Shown here: piece by piece, positions 6,349-14,290 of the stretch
Position numbering within the stretch: the stretch's first letter is position 1
Layout of the letters: every line of letters starts with the position of its first letter
NCBI GenBank assembly: GCA_934351445.1
Contig: CAKRIZ010000044.1
Location: 1-14,671 of the forward strand
Origin: an uncultured Eubacterium sp.
GTDB taxonomy: Bacteria; Bacillota; Clostridia; Lachnospirales; Lachnospiraceae
Length of the DNA stretch: 14,671 bases
Direction of reading: 5' to 3'
Notes under the pieces: model-generated
The model's database searches: none
What the model saw: only the letters and a program-made list of their open reading frames with translations
What the model was told of the DNA's origin: nothing
Made by a program: the position numbers and the translations under genes

Positions 6349-7317
6349 TTGGAAAATCAAAAGGAACAGAAAGCGGAACATAAAACGGGAAAGCTGTTAG
6401 GCATCTGTGTCAGTGAAAAACGCGGTACACAAAAACACGAAACCGGGGAAGCAGATCTGGTCAAAGACTGGGGCATCAAAGGCGATGCGCACGGCGGAAA
6501 ATGGCACAGACAGGTGAGCCTGCTGTCTTTTGAGCAGATCGAGGCATTCCGGGCAAGAGGCGCGGAAGTGGCTTTTGGGGCGTTTGGGGAGAACCTGATC
6601 GTAGCAGGCTATGATCTGCGCGCACTTCCGGTCGGGACGAGATTCCAGATCGCGGATGCAGTTCTGGAACTGACACAGATTGGTAAGGAATGTCACAGCC
6701 ACTGCCAGATTTATCATAAAATGGGAGACTGCATTATGCCACGGGAAGGTGTATTTACGGAAGTCATAGAGCCGGGACATATCAGAGTGGGTGATGAGAT
6801 CCGCATGATACCGCCCCGGGCAGACCGGCCGTTTACGGCAGCCGTCATCACATTAAGTGATAAGGGCGCAGCCGGTGAGCGGGAGGATCAAAGCGGTCCG
6901 AAGATCGTAGAGCTGGCAGAGCAGGCCGGGTATGAGGTCAAAGAGGCACTGCTGCTGCCCGACGGCAGGGAAGCGCTCGAAAAACAGCTGATCCGTCTCG
7001 CGGATGAGAGGCAGGTCAATGTGATATTTACGACCGGGGGCACAGGGTTTTCTGAGCGCGATGTGACACCGGAAGCTACGATCGCCGTGTGCGACCGGAT
7101 GGCAAATGGTATCGCAGAAGCGATCCGTAATTATTCCATGACGATCACGCCGCGTGCGATGTTCAGCCGGGCGGTATCGGGAATCCGCAAAAAGACGCTT
7201 ATTATTAATTTACCGGGAAGTCCGAAAGCCATACAGGAGTCGCTAGGGTTTTTGTTGCCGCACCTGGGTCATGGGCTTGGCATTTTGCGTGGAAGTGAGG
7301 GCGAATGCGCCAGATAA
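6349..7317 (+). CDS. MOSC-MogA fusion protein
   Basis: A 322-residue two-domain protein. Residues 14-155 form a MOSC domain, a family linked to sulfur and molybdenum-cofactor transfer, with the motif GKECHSHCQIY (112-122) and GDCIMPREGVF (126-136). Residues 161-322 form a MogA/MoaB domain, which adenylates molybdopterin before molybdenum insertion, with TTGGTGFSERDVTPEAT (228-244) and NLPGSPKA (287-294). The start is TTG at 6349, preceded by AGGAGG (6332-6337) that overlaps the moaA stop; no ATG near the N-terminus is available. The fusion suggests that sulfur handling and molybdopterin adenylation are coupled. In the operon it would act between the pterin synthesis enzymes and the MoeA-like insertion protein. 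Domain assignments are firm; the exact role of the MOSC part is not known. Confidence 0.92.
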   Translation: MENQKEQKAEHKTGKLLGICVSEKRGTQKHETGEADLVKDWGIKGDAHGGKWHRQVSLLSFEQIEAFRARGAEVAFGAFGENLIVAGYDLRALPVGTRFQIADAVLELTQIGKECHSHCQIYHKMGDCIMPREGVFTEVIEPGHIRVGDEIRMIPPRADRPFTAAVITLSDKGAAGEREDQSGPKIVELAEQAGYEVKEALLLPDGREALEKQLIRLADERQVNVIFTTGGTGFSERDVTPEATIAVCDRMANGIAEAIRNYSMTITPRAMFSRAVSGIRKKTLIINLPGSPKAIQESLGFLLPHLGHGLGILRGSEGECAR

Positions 7318-7346
7318 AGCGCGTATTTTTAAGGAGGATAATAGAA

Positions 7347-8288
7347 ATGAAGAACCGGGTATTAGCAGTAATGCTGATAAGTGTCATGGTACTGGGCATG
7401 GCCGGATGCGGCAGCCGCTCCGATCATAAGCAGGAGGATGCACAGACCGGGGACGATATCCAGACAGAAGCCGATGCCGAACCGGAAGATGCTGCACAGG
7501 AGACAGTAAGGGAGGATTCCTCTGAGGATACAACTGTGACCAACGTGACGGTTTTTGCTGCGAAAAGTCTCAATGGCGTGGTGGACGAGCTGATTTCGAT
7601 GTATCAGGAAGAACAGCCAAATGTGGAAATCATCGCGAACTATGACAGCTCCGGAACTCTGATGGAGCAGATCGAGCAGGGGGCAGCCTGTGATCTGTTC
7701 TTTTCAGCAGCACAGAAACAGATGGATCAGCTCGAGAGCGATGAGCTGTTGTTAGATGGGACACGCGCGAATGTCGTGAATAATCAGGTATGTGTTGTCA
7801 CTTATAAAGGAAGTGGCACAAAAGTAACCGGACTCAAAGACATCGCCCGGGCAGAGAGCCTTGCACTGGCTGACGGCAGTGTGCCGGTCGGAAAATATAC
7901 CCGCCAGGCGATGGTCAATGCAGGAATGCTGGATGCAGTAGCTGATGTATCAGCGATCACAACGCAGGAAGTCTCTGATGCACTGGGTGGTATCGATATC
8001 AACGAATGTGCCAATGTCGGAGCTGTGACAGCGGCTGTGGCTGAAGGATCAAACGAAGTCGGCACAGTATACAAGTCAGATACTTATGGTCTGGAAGATC
8101 GGCTCGATATTTTACAGGTTGTCAGCTATGACCTGACCGGTGATGTCATTTATCCGGTCGCACAGACCAAAAATGACGAAGCAGACGCACAGGAAAGAGA
8201 AGCCGCACTTGATTTTCTGCATTTTCTGACATCTGATACGGCAAAAGCGGTGTATGAGAAATATTATTTTGATACAGATGTAGAGTAG
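7347..8288 (+). CDS. modA: Molybdate ABC transporter substrate-binding lipoprotein ModA
   Basis: A 313-residue extracellular lipoprotein that captures molybdate (or tungstate) for ModB/ModC. The N-terminus has a signal peptide (MKNRVLAVMLISVMVLG) and lipobox MAGC with lipidated Cys 21. A long acidic linker (about residues 27-58) follows. The binding domain begins VTVFAAKSLNGVVDEL and continues with the ModA-type NYDSSGTLMEQIEQG and CDLFFSAAQKQMD. The start at 7347 is set by AAGGAGG (7331-7337) and the signal peptide; an upstream in-frame ATG at 7305 lies within the preceding gene and would spoil the signal. It is directly followed by the permease gene. Molybdate versus tungstate cannot be told from sequence. 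Confidence 0.95.
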   Translation: MKNRVLAVMLISVMVLGMAGCGSRSDHKQEDAQTGDDIQTEADAEPEDAAQETVREDSSEDTTVTNVTVFAAKSLNGVVDELISMYQEEQPNVEIIANYDSSGTLMEQIEQGAACDLFFSAAQKQMDQLESDELLLDGTRANVVNNQVCVVTYKGSGTKVTGLKDIARAESLALADGSVPVGKYTRQAMVNAGMLDAVADVSAITTQEVSDALGGIDINECANVGAVTAAVAEGSNEVGTVYKSDTYGLEDRLDILQVVSYDLTGDVIYPVAQTKNDEADAQEREAALDFLHFLTSDTAKAVYEKYYFDTDVE

Positions 8289-8331
8289 GATTGCAGGATC
8301 AAATAAATCAGGCACAGGTGGAGGGACAGAA

Positions 8332-9036
8332 ATGGGAGAGATCATGGACATTGTAAACAGTCTGGACTGGAGTCCGTTATTGATATCGATAAAGACAGGA
8401 ATTGTGGCGACGGTGCTCTCTTTCTTTCTGGGAATCTATGCGGCGCGTAAGGTGATCAGGGCAAAGCCGTGGGTGAAAGCAGTGGCAGATGGTATTCTGA
8501 CGCTGCCGATGGTTCTGCCGCCTACGGTAGCCGGTTTTTTCCTTCTATTGTTATTCAGTAAAAAAAGACCGTTGGGGATGTTTTTGTATGAGACCTTCAG
8601 CATCAAGGTCGTACAGACCAGGCTCGGATGTATTATCGCGGCGACGGTGATCGCATTTCCGCTCATGTACCGGAATGCACGGGCTGCGTTTGAGCAGGTG
8701 GATGTGAATCTGGTCTATGCAGGGCGGACACTGGGCATGAGTGAAGCAGCTATTTTCTGGAAAGTAGTGGTGCCGGCCGCAGAGCCGGGAATCATTTCAG
8801 GAACGATCCTGACATTTGCCAGGGCGCTGGGAGAGTATGGGGCGACCTCCATGCTGGCAGGAAATATTCCAAGAAAGACAGCGACCATTTCACAGAGGAT
8901 CGCTATGGTAGTCCAGGATGGGGACTACCTGACCGCAGGCGTATGGGTGGTCATCGTCATGTTGATCGCATTTGGCGTGATCGTGTTGATGAATCTGATC
9001 TCAGGCAGGAAAATGAAAAATGTGAAGCGCTGGTGA
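8332..9036 (+). CDS. modB: Molybdate ABC transporter permease ModB
   Basis: A 234-residue integral membrane protein forming the channel of the molybdate importer. Several hydrophobic helices are evident (around residues 17-38, 50-75, 100-120, 145-165 and 205-225). The cytoplasmic coupling loop that contacts ModC is the EAA-type stretch GRTLGMSEAAIFWKVVVPAA, followed by the highly typical ARALGEYGATSMLAGN. Length matches E. coli ModB (229). GGAGGG about seven bases upstream supports ATG 8332; ATG 8344 is an alternative. It sits 43 bases after modA, but the ATPase gene modC is separated from it by moaC. Confidence 0.96.
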   Translation: MGEIMDIVNSLDWSPLLISIKTGIVATVLSFFLGIYAARKVIRAKPWVKAVADGILTLPMVLPPTVAGFFLLLLFSKKRPLGMFLYETFSIKVVQTRLGCIIAATVIAFPLMYRNARAAFEQVDVNLVYAGRTLGMSEAAIFWKVVVPAAEPGIISGTILTFARALGEYGATSMLAGNIPRKTATISQRIAMVVQDGDYLTAGVWVVIVMLIAFGVIVLMNLISGRKMKNVKRW

Positions 9037-9068
9037 GTGGGCGCGGGCATTCATAAAAGGAGTACAGC

Positions 9069-9545
9069 ATGAGCGAATTTACACATTTTAACGGACATGG
9101 CGAAGCCATCATGGTAGATGTCAGTGAAAAGGAAGATACACAACGGGAAGCTGTGGCATCGGGACGTATCCGCATGTCACAGGAGTGCTATCAGAAAGTG
9201 AAGGATGGCAGTATGAAAAAGGGGGATGTGCTGGGAGTCGCACGCATTGCCGGGATCATGGGCGCGAAAAAGACATCGGAGCTGATCCCGCTATGCCATA
9301 TCCTGCATCTGACGAAAGCGGAAGTGAACTTTATATGTCATGACGAGGCGTGTGAGATAGAGGCAGTATGTGCGACGAAAACGACCGGAAAAACCGGCGT
9401 GGAGATGGAAGCGCTGACCGGGGTTAATATCGCATTGCTTACGGTCTATGATATGTGCAAGGCGATCGACCGGGGCATGGAGATCGGTGACATTCATCTG
9501 CTCCGTAAATCGGGTGGCAAGAGTGGATTGTGGGAGCGCGCATGA
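9069..9545 (+). CDS. moaC: Cyclic pyranopterin monophosphate synthase MoaC
   Basis: A 158-residue enzyme (E. coli MoaC is 161) that converts the MoaA product into cyclic pyranopterin monophosphate, the second half-reaction of the first molybdopterin step. Family motifs are MVDVSEK (15-21), LIPLCHILHLTK (72-83), TGKTGVEMEALTGV (106-119) and the active-site GDIHLLRKSGGKSG (140-153) with its catalytic lysines. AAAAGGAGT lies just upstream of the ATG. Its TGA overlaps the modC ATG as ATGA, so the two are translationally coupled. The placement between modB and modC splits the transporter genes and ties cofactor synthesis to molybdate uptake. Confidence 0.97.
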   Translation: MSEFTHFNGHGEAIMVDVSEKEDTQREAVASGRIRMSQECYQKVKDGSMKKGDVLGVARIAGIMGAKKTSELIPLCHILHLTKAEVNFICHDEACEIEAVCATKTTGKTGVEMEALTGVNIALLTVYDMCKAIDRGMEIGDIHLLRKSGGKSGLWERA

Positions 9546-10597
9546 TCGAGTTAAATATCAGTAAGACATTGGGCAGATTTCAGTTACATATGGAATTACA
9601 CAGCGACAGCAAGCGGATCGGTATTCTCGGAGCCAGTGGCTGTGGAAAGAGCATGACGCTCAAATGCATCGCCGGCATCGAACCGCCCGATGAGGGAAAG
9701 ATCGTGCTCGAGGGACGGACGCTGTATGACAGTGCACAGAAGATCCATGTAAAGGCGCAGAAACGCAGGATCGGCTATCTGTTCCAGAATTATGCGCTGT
9801 TTCCTACGATGACTGTGCGTAAAAACATCATGGCAGGACTGAAATGCAGCCGGGTGGAACAGGAAAAAATTGCTGAACAGATGATCGGAAAGTTTCAACT
9901 GCAAGACCTCGGAGACAGGCTGCCGGGCGAATTATCCGGCGGGCAGCAGCAGCGAGTCGCGCTGGCGCGCATTATGGCATATGAGCCGGATGTAATCCTG
10001 CTTGATGAGCCGTTTTCAGCATTGGATGAATTTCTAAAAGACAGATTGCAGCAGGAGCTGATTCAGATGTTGGAGGACTATCCGGGAACGGTGATTCTGG
10101 TGTCACACAGCAGGGATGAGATCTATCGCTTTAGTGATGAACTGGTGATCATGGATCAGGGTAAGACGATATGTTCCGGTAAAACAACAGACATTTTTAT
10201 GCATCCGGAATGGAAAGAAGCAGCGCGGCTCACCGGCTGCAAAAATATCACAGAGATTGTCAGGGAGGATGCGCATCACCTGCAGATTCCGGGCTGGGGC
10301 ATCCGGCTTACACTGAAACAAAATATAATGGAGGACATCCGGTATGTTGGAATCCGCGCACACGATTTTACCCCAATCTGGCTGCGAGAAGGGCAGGCAT
10401 CGGAACAGGGCTGGATAGCAGTGAATGTAGACAGCGTGGCGAGACTGCCGTTTGAACATAAGTATTTCATGCGTGCGGCCTTAGATCAGGACGATGTCTG
10501 CTGGTTTGTGCAGCGGGAATTATGGAGGACACTGGAAGAAAAAGGTCTGCCGGATTATCTGGCGATACCGGAGGAAAAGCTGCTGTTGTTGAAGTAG
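9542..10597 (+). CDS. modC: Molybdate ABC transporter ATP-binding protein ModC
   Basis: A 351-residue ATPase that powers molybdate import through ModB. Walker A is GASGCGKS (30-37), Q-loop Q82, signature LSGGQ (131-135), Walker B VILLDEP (151-157) and the H-loop His 189. The region after about residue 220 is a C-terminal regulatory extension with the pattern VGIRAHDF, as in TOBE-type ATPases; the Mop-like molybdate-binding motif of E. coli ModC is not obvious. I take ATG 9542, which overlaps the moaC stop and follows GGGAG at 9532-9536; a GTG at 9530 would add four residues. It is the distal transporter gene, 74 bases before the permease gene at 10672. Confidence 0.95.
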   Translation: MIELNISKTLGRFQLHMELHSDSKRIGILGASGCGKSMTLKCIAGIEPPDEGKIVLEGRTLYDSAQKIHVKAQKRRIGYLFQNYALFPTMTVRKNIMAGLKCSRVEQEKIAEQMIGKFQLQDLGDRLPGELSGGQQQRVALARIMAYEPDVILLDEPFSALDEFLKDRLQQELIQMLEDYPGTVILVSHSRDEIYRFSDELVIMDQGKTICSGKTTDIFMHPEWKEAARLTGCKNITEIVREDAHHLQIPGWGIRLTLKQNIMEDIRYVGIRAHDFTPIWLREGQASEQGWIAVNVDSVARLPFEHKYFMRAALDQDDVCWFVQRELWRTLEEKGLPDYLAIPEEKLLLLK

Positions 10598-10671
10598 CTG
10601 TTACCTTTTTATGCGATTTTTGCCAGAAAATGATACATATACAGAGAAAAGCGTGGAGGTAGTGGTATAAG

Positions 10672-11430
10672 ATGAGTATTTTAGTTACAATTTTAGTGAC
10701 TTTTTTTGCAGGAATGGGTGCGGGGCTTGGCACCGGGTTTGCCGGGCTGAGTGCCGCGGCTGTGATCAGTCCGATGTTGATCACGTTTTTACATATGGAT
10801 CCATACATGGCTGTGGGCATAGCCTTGTCCTCGGATGTACTGGCAAGTGCTGTATCAGCGTATACCTATCACAAGAATAAGAATCTGGATATCAAAAACG
10901 GTCTGATTATGATGGGCAGTGTGCTGGTATTTACGGTCGTAGGCAGCTACGCTGCGAGCCTGTTTCCTTCGGCGACGATGGGCAACTTCTCGGTATTCAT
11001 GACTTTTTTACTCGGCGTCAAGTTTATTGTGCGTCCGGTCATGACCACCAAGGAAGCAATGCAGAATGTGTCGGCGAAAAAGCGTGCGGTGCAGTCGTTG
11101 TTGTGTGGCATGCTGATCGGTATGATCTGTGGATTTATCGGTGCGGGCGGCGGTATGATGATGCTGCTTATTCTGACGAGTGTATTAGGGTACGAATTAA
11201 AGACCGCTGTTGGTACGAGTGTTTTTATTATGACGTTTACTGCGCTGACGGGCGCTGTTTCACATTTTATGATTGGCGGCACACCGGATTGGCTGGTGTG
11301 GGGACTATGCGTGATCTTCACACTGTTGTGGGCGCGTATCGCAGCGGTGTTTGCGAATAAAGCGACACCAAAGACGCTCAATCGTGCGACCGGTATCGTG
11401 CTGGTTGTTCTGGGTATTGTCGTTATGTGA
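10672..11430 (+). CDS. TauE/SafE (TSUP) family membrane transporter
   Basis: A 252-residue membrane protein with about eight hydrophobic helices in two halves. Each half begins with the glycine-rich, small-residue pattern of the TauE/SafE family: AGMGAGLGTGFAGLSAAAVISP near residue 13 and GMLIGMICGFIGAGGGMMMLLIL near residue 144. TSUP members export or import sulfite, sulfoacetate, other organosulfur anions or similar small anions. GGAGG lies about 13 bases before ATG 10672, a rather long spacing. It is the last gene before the terminator and, with only 74 bases from modC and no terminator between, probably part of the molybdenum operon. Transport of a sulfur species for cofactor sulfuration, or of the enzyme's substrate, is inference. 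Confidence 0.88.
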   Translation: MSILVTILVTFFAGMGAGLGTGFAGLSAAAVISPMLITFLHMDPYMAVGIALSSDVLASAVSAYTYHKNKNLDIKNGLIMMGSVLVFTVVGSYAASLFPSATMGNFSVFMTFLLGVKFIVRPVMTTKEAMQNVSAKKRAVQSLLCGMLIGMICGFIGAGGGMMMLLILTSVLGYELKTAVGTSVFIMTFTALTGAVSHFMIGGTPDWLVWGLCVIFTLLWARIAAVFANKATPKTLNRATGIVLVVLGIVVM

Positions 11431-11445
11431 TTCCAGCTGTTATAG

Positions 11446-11477
11446 AAAAGGAGTTCCGTATAAGCGGAACTCCTTTT
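11446..11477. terminator. Bidirectional terminator between operon and adh
   Basis: AAAAGGAGTTCCG (11446-11458) pairs perfectly over 13 bp with CGGAACTCCTTTT (11465-11477) around the loop TATAAG. The A-tract on one side and T-tract on the other allow it to end both the plus-strand molybdenum operon and the minus-strand alcohol dehydrogenase transcript. Confidence 0.93.
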
Positions 11478-11507
11478 GCATCCTTTTGTAAGGTCTGTAT
11501 GCCAATA

Positions 11508-12731
11508 TTAGAAATCGACCTCTGTATCATAGTAGCAGCACTTGAGCAGCTTCTCCATCTCTTCCTGTGAAGGAATACGGGGGTTAGAGCCCGTGCAGGC
11601 ATCTAAGATAGCGTTAGCAGCGATCTCAGGCAGTCTCTCTAAGAATACTTCCTCAGGTACGAAACCGTTCTCGGTCGGATAGCTGTCAGCACCATAGTTC
11701 TTGATGCAGTGAGGGATGTTCAGATCGTCGTTCATCTTGCGCAGATAAGCGATCAGAGCAGCTACCTTGTCATCATCAGATGCGCTCTTGTCTGCGATTC
11801 CCATGTAATCTACGATCACACCATAACGCTTCTTGGCAGTCTCATTCTTGGCGTTGAATGCGATGACCTTCGGCAGATACATAGCATTTGCAGCACCGTG
11901 GATGATGTGTGCGCCGTAATCCTCGAATGCAGCACCGGTCTTGTGTGCCATAGAGTGAACGATACCGAGCAGTGCATTGGAGAATGCCATACCTGCCAGA
12001 CACTGTGCATCGTGCATACGGTCACGGCAAGCCATATCACCGTTATAAGAAGGTACGAGATCATTCATGATCATCTCGATCGCATGGATTGCTAACGGAT
12101 CGGTGTAGTTGCAGTTTGCGGTAGATACATAAGCCTCGATGGCATGTGTAATAGCATCCATACCGGTGTGGGCTACCAGCTTCTGAGGCATGGTCTCTGC
12201 CAGATCGGGATCAACGATAGCAACATCGGGAGTGATCTCGAAGTCTGCGATCGGATATTTGATACGATCCTGATAGTTGGTGATGATAGAGAAGGCTGTT
12301 ACCTCCGTAGCTGTTCCTGAAGTAGAGGAAATCGCACAGAAATGAGCTTTTGTACGCAGCTTCGGCAGACCGAATACTTTGCACATATCTTCGAATGTGC
12401 AATCCGGGTATTCATATTTGATCCACATAGCCTTTGCAGCATCGATCGGTGAACCACCGCCCATTGCTACGATCCAGTCAGGCTGGAATTTCTCCATGAC
12501 TGCGGCACCTCTCATAACGGTCTCTACAGAAGGATCGGGCTCGATACCTTCAAATACTTCTACTTCCATGCCGGCTTCTTTCAGGTAGCCGATCGCACGA
12601 TCTAAAAATCCAAAACGCTTCATTGAGCCGCCGCCGACACAGATGATTGCACGTTTTCCTTCAAATGTCTTTAATGCCTCTAAAGATCCTTTTCCGTGAT
12701 ACAGATCTCTGGGGAGTGTAAATCTTGCCAT
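11508..12731 (-). CDS. Iron-containing alcohol dehydrogenase
   Basis: A 407-residue group III (Fe-dependent) alcohol dehydrogenase that reduces aldehydes with NADH or NADPH in fermentation. The nucleotide-binding motif is GGGSPIDAAK (91-100), followed by STSGTATEVTAF (136-147). By comparison with FucO, the metal ligands are D192 and H196 (MDAITHAIEAY), H259 (VHSMAH) and H278 (IHGAANAMYLP). The spacing between the last two is 19 residues, against 14 in FucO, because of a short insertion around FEDYGAH. A strong TAGGAGGA ribosome binding site precedes the ATG. Its promoter contains a Rex operator, so expression should rise when the NADH/NAD+ ratio is high. It has its own transcript ending in the terminator at 11446. 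Substrate (ethanol, butanol or another alcohol) cannot be fixed from sequence. Confidence 0.95.
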   Translation of the reverse strand: MARFTLPRDLYHGKGSLEALKTFEGKRAIICVGGGSMKRFGFLDRAIGYLKEAGMEVEVFEGIEPDPSVETVMRGAAVMEKFQPDWIVAMGGGSPIDAAKAMWIKYEYPDCTFEDMCKVFGLPKLRTKAHFCAISSTSGTATEVTAFSIITNYQDRIKYPIADFEITPDVAIVDPDLAETMPQKLVAHTGMDAITHAIEAYVSTANCNYTDPLAIHAIEMIMNDLVPSYNGDMACRDRMHDAQCLAGMAFSNALLGIVHSMAHKTGAAFEDYGAHIIHGAANAMYLPKVIAFNAKNETAKKRYGVIVDYMGIADKSASDDDKVAALIAYLRKMNDDLNIPHCIKNYGADSYPTENGFVPEEVFLERLPEIAANAILDACTGSNPRIPSQEEMEKLLKCCYYDTEVDF

Positions 12732-12760
12732 AATGTAAAATCCTCCTATTTATGAAATGT

Positions 12761-12790
12761 GAAAGCACACGAACGGTCGTGCACGCTTTC
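12761..12790. other. Imperfect hairpin in the adh leader
   Basis: GAAAGC (12761-12766) pairs with GCTTTC (12785-12790) and CACGA (12768-12772) with TCGTG (12777-12781), with a small asymmetric internal loop. It lies between the adh promoter and its ribosome binding site, so it would be the 5' end of the adh mRNA, possibly stabilising it. Confidence 0.5.
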
Positions 12791-12800
12791 AAACCATTGG

Positions 12801-12818
12801 TTGTTAAAATTTTAACAT
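12801..12818. promoter_or_regulatory. Rex operator
   Basis: TTGTTAAAATTTTAACAT matches the Firmicute Rex consensus TTGTTAANNNNTTAACAA in 13 of 14 fixed positions. Rex represses fermentation genes when NAD+ is high and lets go when NADH rises. The site covers the -10 box of the adh promoter, a standard place for repression. Confidence 0.88.
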
Positions 12819-12837
12819 AGACAAAATGTATAGTCAA
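12809..12837 (-). promoter_or_regulatory. Sigma-A promoter of the adh gene
   Basis: On the minus strand, TTGACT (12837-12832), a 17-base spacer and TAAAAT (12814-12809), each with one mismatch to consensus. The -10 lies wholly inside the Rex operator at 12801-12818. The leader is about 70 bases and contains the hairpin at 12761-12790. Confidence 0.8.
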
Positions 12838-12851
12838 TGTGCGAAAGCACT

Positions 12852-12893
12852 AAAAAAGGATCTGAAAGTTTGTGAACTATTCAGACCTTTTTT
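12852..12893 (-). terminator. Terminator of the methyltransferase gene
   Basis: AAAAAAGG plus TCTGAA (12852-12866, one bulged A) pairs with TTCAGA plus CCTTTTTT (12880-12893), giving a 14-bp stem with U-rich end on either strand. It lies 55 bases beyond the methyltransferase stop and just upstream of the adh promoter, insulating the two units. Confidence 0.85.
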
Positions 12894-12947
12894 AATGTAC
12901 TATTTTGCATACATCTATTGACAAAAATGCAGACACAAAAGACGGTA

Positions 12948-14153
12948 TTATTTCATTGTGTCAGCGTACCGCCTGAGCCTGCCGGCTTCGTCCAGCAGCT
13001 TGTAAAGTGTAGGTTGTACATGGAACTGCTCCATGGCAGCGTGTATCTCGGCAAGCCGTTCGCTGCCGGCTTTTTTTGAGGCAGACGGCTGTCTGACTGC
13101 CCGGATGAGCAGGTTTTTGGGAGTGTGACTCAGATCGACGAATTCGAGCAGCTGCGTCTTGTAGCCCATGCACGAGAGCAGGTTGCCCCGGATTGCGTCT
13201 GTCATCAGTGCCGCAGTACGTTCCTGAATGATGCCGTAGCGGGTAAACAGTGAGAGTGTATCCGTGTGCATCTGGCCGTTCAGCTCGTGCTGGCAGCAGG
13301 GAACAGAAAAGATCATGTCGGCATTCCAGCAGATGGCGTTGTACAGGGCATAGTCGGTTGCGGTATCACAGGCATGGAGTGTTACGACCATATCGACATC
13401 AAAGGGAGCCTGATAGCCGTTGATATCGCCCAACTCAAAATGCAGATGGCTGTAACCATAATTTTGTGCGGTGCGGTTGCAGTTTTCTATCACATCGGCT
13501 TTGAGATCCAGTCCGATGATTTCGACCGGTTGTTTTTTGATTTCCGTAAAATAATAATACAAAATAAAGGTCAGATAGGACTTGCCACAACCGAAATCAA
13601 TGATATGCCAGCAATCGCGGGACACGTTGCCGGCTGCATCGTCGATCAGCTCGATGAACCGGTTGATCTGGCGGAATTTGTCGTACATGGAATGGACGAT
13701 CTTGCCATCCTTTGTAAAGATCCCCATATCAATGAGCGGAGGAATCTGATTCCCCTCCTGCAGCAGATAGTTTTTTTGGCGGTTGTGTGAACCGGAGGCC
13801 TTTGGCTGCGCAGCATGTGGGATCACTTTCTTTTTATAGGTGATAGTTCCTTTTTTGGACATCAGGATTTGGTGCTCCTGAGCGTCTGACCAGGCATTTA
13901 ACTGTAAAAACTGTGTGCCCATTGTCTGCTGCAGGTACCCGGCAAGTTCACGATCGGTACAGTTTTCGTGGAATACCTGCTTTTGTGTGTATTGGGCGAT
14001 CTGGTAATAAACGTCACCTGTTTTCTCGGATTTCTGTATTTTCTCGACCGTTACTTTTCGGTAAGGTTGTGTTTTGCTCGTTTGCTTGCTCAGTACCAGC
14101 CGTTGCGGTGAGGCGGCGAGGATTGTGTCAAGGCTTTCGTTCAGATTGGACAT
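12948..14153 (-). CDS. SAM-dependent class I methyltransferase
   Basis: A 401-residue protein. The C-terminal half holds a class I (Rossmann) methyltransferase domain: motif I IIDFGCGKSYLTF (184-196), the acidic loop GLDLK (214-218), then LHACDTATD (259-267) and VPCCQHEL (284-291). This pattern recalls the Methyltransf_32 / METTL25-like group, by memory. The N-terminal ~120 residues are a separate basic domain (YRKVTVEKIQ, MSKKGTITYKKK) that could bind RNA, so an RNA substrate is plausible but not shown. AAAAAAGGAG precedes the ATG on the minus strand. A consensus promoter lies about 60 bases upstream and a terminator 55 bases downstream, so it is a single-gene unit. Confidence 0.9.
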   Translation of the reverse strand: MSNLNESLDTILAASPQRLVLSKQTSKTQPYRKVTVEKIQKSEKTGDVYYQIAQYTQKQVFHENCTDRELAGYLQQTMGTQFLQLNAWSDAQEHQILMSKKGTITYKKKVIPHAAQPKASGSHNRQKNYLLQEGNQIPPLIDMGIFTKDGKIVHSMYDKFRQINRFIELIDDAAGNVSRDCWHIIDFGCGKSYLTFILYYYFTEIKKQPVEIIGLDLKADVIENCNRTAQNYGYSHLHFELGDINGYQAPFDVDMVVTLHACDTATDYALYNAICWNADMIFSVPCCQHELNGQMHTDTLSLFTRYGIIQERTAALMTDAIRGNLLSCMGYKTQLLEFVDLSHTPKNLLIRAVRQPSASKKAGSERLAEIHAAMEQFHVQPTLYKLLDEAGRLRRYADTMK

Positions 14154-14213
14154 GTGTGTCTCCTTTTTTTGGTAGATGTATACCGTATTTGTATCATCAT
14201 TTTAAGCACTACT

Positions 14214-14242
14214 ATTATAGAAAGAACAGGAATCGCTGTCAA
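14214..14242 (-). promoter_or_regulatory. Consensus promoter of the methyltransferase gene
   Basis: On the minus strand, TTGACA (14242-14237), a 17-base spacer and TATAAT (14219-14214): a perfect match to both hexamers with optimal spacing. It predicts strong constitutive transcription with a leader of about 55 bases. Confidence 0.88.
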
Positions 14243-14290
14243 TGGATGGAACGTTACTGGAACATTTGCTAAGCAATTGCCACAGATAAT

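Noticed and set aside
12870..12885. Second Rex-like site TTGTGAACTATTCAGA
   Set aside because: The half-sites are three rather than four bases apart, the right half is incomplete, and the sequence is explained as the loop and stem of the methyltransferase terminator.
12918..12951. Plus-strand TTGACA followed by TATTAT
   Set aside because: The spacing is 22 bases and it faces antisense into the methyltransferase gene, with no plus-strand gene to serve.
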